A stretch of 64,000 bases of DNA from an uncultured Lachnospiraceae bacterium (GTDB lineage: Bacteria > Bacillota > Clostridia > Lachnospirales > Lachnospiraceae): NCBI GenBank assembly GCA_902785055.1, contig CACZXG010000032.1, positions 23,718-87,717 on the forward strand, written 5' to 3'. The translations under genes and the position numbers were made by a program. How positions within the stretch are numbered: position 1 is the stretch's first letter; each line of letters starts with the position of its first letter. The notes beneath the pieces were generated by a model, which saw nothing but the letters and a program-made list of their open reading frames with translations, made no database searches and had not been told where the DNA came from. Positions 61,202 through 64,000 of the stretch are shown one piece after another.

Positions 61202-61439
61202 TTCGGCACAGAACAACATTTTTAGAAAAAAATCGTCCGCAAACAAGGGACGGAAAGGCCTTAATTGGCCGATTCGCAACTCAGCCAATTAAGAATTCGG
61301 CACAGAAGCTTTATTTGCATATACTTACGTCCACCAAATACAGGGATTACTGAAGAAAAGTCATAAAAATCAGGCAACAGCGCTGAGACCAGTAATTTTC
61401 ATGGACGTAATTTTTTGCCAGAGACGCCTTTGTGCCGAA
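61202..61439. other. Structured intergenic element with nested inverted repeats
   Basis: Within the 448-base cbiM-cbiQ gap: TTCGGCACA occurs at 61202-61210 and again at 61296-61304; the latter pairs with TGTGCCGAA (61431-61439). Inside lie ACGTCCA/TGGACGT (61327-61333, 61402-61408) and TTACTG/CAGTAA (61347-61352, 61390-61395), so all three pairs nest concentrically over 144 bases. CTTAATTGGC/GCCAATTAAG (61260-61269, 61284-61293) forms a separate hairpin beside it. No coding sequence. A structured RNA (riboswitch-like) or a small inverted-repeat element fits. Confidence 0.7.
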
Positions 61440-61530
61440 AATAGCAAGTAAAGGGTTACCACAGGAAGGAACTACTTCATCAAAACGTTCGGCAGGGACG
61501 AGAATATTAGAAAAACAGGTTTGCGTACCG

Positions 61531-61584
61531 AAACGGGGGAGCGTTGCATCTGATCATCAACAGGATCCAACGCTTCCGTTTTGA
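61531..61584 (+). terminator. Terminator-like hairpin before cbiQ
   Basis: AAACGGGGGAGCGTTG (61531-61546) pairs with CAACGCTTCCGTTTT (61568-61582) apart from a small bulge, then GATTT. It is 18 bases before cbiQ and after the structured element, so the pair could act as sensor and expression platform. Confidence 0.65.
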
Positions 61585-61601
61585 TTTAAGAAAGAAGAAC
61601 A

Positions 61602-62408
61602 ATGAGTCAGAATATTGAACGCTCCATCCACGAATTGCGTGAGATGGACGCCCTGGCCTCGGGGAATTCCCCGCTGCATAAAGCGAGTGCCGGAGCGAAG
61701 TTATTAGTGACGGTGGCATACATACTGACCACTGTATCGTTTGATAAATACAATCCCAGCGGACTGATGTTCATGCTGCTGTATCCGGCGCTGCTCTTTG
61801 CGGTCAGCGGGATCCCGGTCTCCACGTGCTTCTATAAGCTGCGGTTCGTGCTGCCGATCGTCTGCGCGGTGGGGATCTTCAACCCGATCCTCGACAGGAC
61901 GCCGGCCTTTCCGCTAGGTTCCTTTGTGGTGACTACGGGGATGATCTCCATGATCACGCTGCTAATGAAAGGCATTTTCTGCCTTATGGCCTCTTTTCTG
62001 CTGGTGGCATCCACCAGGATTGAGGCAATCTGCGCGGTCTTGCGCAGGATCCATGTGCCTTCCATGCTGGTGACGCTGCTGCTTCTGACTTACCGGTACG
62101 CGGCAGTGCTTGCGGAGGAAGCCAATGTGATGACGCAGGCCTACAGCCTGCGCGCGCCGGGGCAGAAAGGGATCCACTACAAGGCGTGGGGATCCTTTCT
62201 GGGACAGCTTCTGCTTCGCAGTATGGACAGGGCGGAAGAACTGTACGCTTCGATGCTCCTTAGGGGGTACCGGGGAGAGTTTCATTATGCGGGAACACGG
62301 GAAAGCAAAGGCAAAGATTTCCTGTATGCGGCGCTGTGGTGCGCGTTTTTCGCAGCAGCCCGTGCAGTGAACCTGACGCAGCTTTTAGGAGCGTCGCTGG
62401 TGCGATGA
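61602..62408 (+). CDS. cbiQ: ECF transporter T component (CbiQ-like)
   Basis: Membrane protein of 268 residues with about five or six helices and the coupling helices that contact the ATPase (LRAPGQKGIHYKAWGSFLG near 182-200 and the SMLLRGYRGEF motif near 217-227, matching the ARG/ARGY signatures). AAGAAAGAAG before ATG. It bridges CbiM and CbiO in the metal importer. Confidence 0.88.
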   Translation: MSQNIERSIHELREMDALASGNSPLHKASAGAKLLVTVAYILTTVSFDKYNPSGLMFMLLYPALLFAVSGIPVSTCFYKLRFVLPIVCAVGIFNPILDRTPAFPLGSFVVTTGMISMITLLMKGIFCLMASFLLVASTRIEAICAVLRRIHVPSMLVTLLLLTYRYAAVLAEEANVMTQAYSLRAPGQKGIHYKAWGSFLGQLLLRSMDRAEELYASMLLRGYRGEFHYAGTRESKGKDFLYAALWCAFFAAARAVNLTQLLGASLVR

Positions 62409-62425
62409 TGGAGCTGAGGTGAGAG

Positions 62426-63910
62426 ATGATCCAATTTGACAATGTGACATTTGCATATGAAAAGGGAAGGCCGGTGCTCTCGGATGTTTCCTTTGCGATA
62501 GAAAAAGGAGAGACTGTGGGTCTGATCGGCGCCAACGGAGCGGGCAAATCCACAGTCATGAAGCTCCTCTTAGGACTCGCAGGGCCCGGCGCGGGAAATA
62601 AGGGCGTGAGCGGTACGGCGGAAGGAAAGATCCTTGTGGACGGCGATGAAGTCAGCCCCCGGAATCTCCCGCAGATCCGGCGCAAGCTGGGCTTTGTCCT
62701 GCAGAATTCAGACAATCAGATGTTCATGCCCACAGTATGGGAGGACATGCTGTTCGGACTGCTCAACTACGGGATGACGCAGCAGGAAGCGGAGCAGAGA
62801 GCGCAGCAGGTCCTGAAAGAGCTGGGGCAGGAGAAACTAAAGGGTCTTTACAACCACAAGATCTCGGGCGGTGAGAAGCGCATGGCGGCAGTGGCGACTG
62901 TGCTGGCTATGAACCCGGAGGTGCTCCTTATGGACGAGCCGACCAACTTCTTAGATCAGTTCCAGGTCGCTTGGCTCGAGAATTATCTAAATTCCTACCC
63001 AAAGGCTTTCCTAGTCGTCAGCCACGACGAAGCCTTCTTGGAAAAGATCGCCCAAGTCGTCTTCTGCCTCGAGAACGGCGTGATCACGAGATACAAGGGC
63101 ACCTTTGAGGAGTACCTCCTCCAGCACGAACTCGACAAAGAGCAATACAAGAAGAACTACGAAGCCCAGCAGCGATACATCAAGAAGGAAGAACAATTCA
63201 TCGCCGCGCATATCGTCAGGGCCACCAGCGCCAAAGCGGCGAAAAGCCACCGCGCGAGATTAGCCCATCTTGATGTCATGGACGCGCCGTCGAAAGACGA
63301 AGGCAATGTCCACTTCAACTTCCCGTTTACCAAGGATGTTGGACAGAAGCCTCTAGAGGTCAATGAGTTGGTCATCGGCTACGATAAACCACTACTTTCC
63401 CCGATATCTTTCTTGCTTAAGAAGGGCGAGAAGATTGCCATTCTTGGTCAAAACGGCGTTGGCAAATCAACCTTCATCAAGACCATCTTGGGGCAGATTC
63501 CTTCTTTAGGCGGCTCCTACAAATGGCTTGATGGCATTGAACTTAACTACTATGGCCAGGATGAGAAGATCGACTTGGAGATGTCGCCATTCGACTATAT
63601 CCATAACATCTATCCAAACCTCACCAACACCGAAGTGCGCACCCTCCTTGGGGCGGTAGGCGTAAAGAAAGAACTTGCCCTCCGCAAGATGAAGGAACTC
63701 TCCGGTGGCGAGATGACTAAGGCTAGACTCGCCGTAATGACCCGTAAGAAGAGCAACTTCCTAGTCTTCGACGAACCGACCAACCACCTCGACCAGAAAG
63801 CCAAGGACGCCTTATTCGAGGCAATCGAAAACTATCCCGGCGCGGTCATCATCGTCAGCCACGAGAAAGACTTCTACGACGGCTTGGTCGATTACGAGCT
63901 TAAGTTTTAA
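62426..63910 (+). CDS. Chimeric frame: CbiO ATPase N-terminus joined to an ABC-F protein
   Basis: Open frame of 494 residues made of two unrelated parts. Residues 1 to about 171 are CbiO (ECF ATPase): Walker A GANGAGKST, Q-loop VLQNSDNQMF, signature ISGGEKR. At the Walker B DEPTNFLD (about 62,937-62,960) it switches to the latter three quarters of an ABC-F translation factor: LENYLNSYPKAFLVVSHD, the interdomain linker, a second Walker A GQNGVGKST and LSGGE. Codon use changes at the same point (more TTA, CTA). A natural protein would not have CbiO's half plus ABC-F's end; the join at a conserved motif is typical of a chimeric contig. Confidence 0.82.
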   Translation: MIQFDNVTFAYEKGRPVLSDVSFAIEKGETVGLIGANGAGKSTVMKLLLGLAGPGAGNKGVSGTAEGKILVDGDEVSPRNLPQIRRKLGFVLQNSDNQMFMPTVWEDMLFGLLNYGMTQQEAEQRAQQVLKELGQEKLKGLYNHKISGGEKRMAAVATVLAMNPEVLLMDEPTNFLDQFQVAWLENYLNSYPKAFLVVSHDEAFLEKIAQVVFCLENGVITRYKGTFEEYLLQHELDKEQYKKNYEAQQRYIKKEEQFIAAHIVRATSAKAAKSHRARLAHLDVMDAPSKDEGNVHFNFPFTKDVGQKPLEVNELVIGYDKPLLSPISFLLKKGEKIAILGQNGVGKSTFIKTILGQIPSLGGSYKWLDGIELNYYGQDEKIDLEMSPFDYIHNIYPNLTNTEVRTLLGAVGVKKELALRKMKELSGGEMTKARLAVMTRKKSNFLVFDEPTNHLDQKAKDALFEAIENYPGAVIIVSHEKDFYDGLVDYELKF

Positions 63911-63911
63911 A

Positions 63912-63936
63912 AAAGACCCTTTGGGGTCTTTCTTTT
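63912..63936 (+). terminator. Intrinsic terminator after the ABC-F part
   Basis: AAAGACCC (63912-63919) pairs with GGGTCTTT (63924-63931) around a TTTG loop, followed by CTTTT. The remaining 64 bases of the window show nothing recognisable. Confidence 0.88.
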
Positions 63937-64000
63937 AGCCGATTCTTTCTCTGGCCCTAAAGCCAAGAAGCCATGGAATCCAATGGCATAATGGGATCTT

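Noticed and set aside
1..64000. Prophage, insertion sequence, tRNA or rRNA genes
   Set aside because: No transposase, integrase, phage structural gene, tRNA-like cloverleaf or rRNA sequence was recognised.

Overview
The window looks like a contig from an uncultured, anaerobic, low-pathway-overlap Firmicute of the Clostridia, most likely a Lachnospiraceae-type gut organism. This is inferred from family content (type III glutamine synthetase, LL-diaminopimelate aminotransferase, MurT/GatD, an Amt-PII fusion, an aldo/keto reductase with ferredoxin-type C-terminus, citrate lyase), from strong AGGAGG-type ribosome binding sites and from a moderately GC-rich codon usage. No rRNA, tRNA, CRISPR, integrase or transposase was seen. 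The last ~1.05 kb (after about 62,940) has different codon use and encodes the end of an ABC-F protein fused in frame to a cobalt transporter ATPase; it is probably a chimeric join to another organism's DNA.

Layout. 0.1-5.6 kb: YfiH-type multicopper-oxidase-like enzyme, a polar amino-acid ABC transporter with a strong promoter and palindromic operator, a YhfC protease-like membrane protein and a LysR regulator. 5.9-7.7 kb: a CoA-transferase cut short against a terminator, a small DUF6508-type gene and an array of ~63-bp degenerate repeats. 7.7-13.1 kb: a citrate uptake/citrate lyase operon (citD, a frame-broken citE, citF, a CitMHS transporter) with a divergent LysR regulator. 13.2-20 kb: a MATE pump remnant, HAD phosphatase, two tandem CorC/HlyC proteins, a thioesterase, an atypical Ser/Thr kinase and a NifX-His/Cys-FKBP fusion. 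20-25.2 kb: three tandem membrane-anchored SGNH proteins, an aldo/keto reductase and a PepSY protein.

25.4-54.7 kb is the heart of the window: a dense nitrogen/glutamine region. It holds asnB, gatD, murT, carB, carA, purF, an unusual RecA-like/PPDK-N protein, an Amt-PII fusion, type III glutamine synthetase, gltB (frame-broken), gltD, pyrG, a GSI-type glutamine synthetase overlapping an ANTAR RNA-binding regulator, and dapL. Several of these genes (carA, purF, the PPDK-N gene, amt, glnA) have a near-consensus promoter followed directly by a terminator-like leader hairpin. amt and glnA also share a TTGTATACAA palindrome placed exactly 8 bp upstream of the -35 box. Four exact 70-bp hairpin units precede gltB. 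Together these suggest a coordinated glutamine regulon with transcription attenuation, for which the ANTAR protein is the obvious candidate antiterminator. 54.9-63.9 kb: PepF peptidase, DJ-1/PfpI protein, a FtsX-type ABC permease and an ECF cobalt/nickel transporter (cbiM, cbiQ, truncated cbiO).

The most unusual signal is a palindromic repeat family (core ACCTCTGGGGTAGTTTGTCC). Between genes it forms near-perfect hairpins. Inside carB (twice) and murT it occurs as same-strand arrays with 15-, 27- or 30-nt periods that keep the reading frame, being translated in three different ways (TTSGVI, TTPEV, GPLGYL). A copy also sits where the start of murT should be. Several genes carry deletions (CoA-transferase, MATE, citE, gltB, cbiO); some may be assembly errors, and read-level checking should precede biological interpretation.
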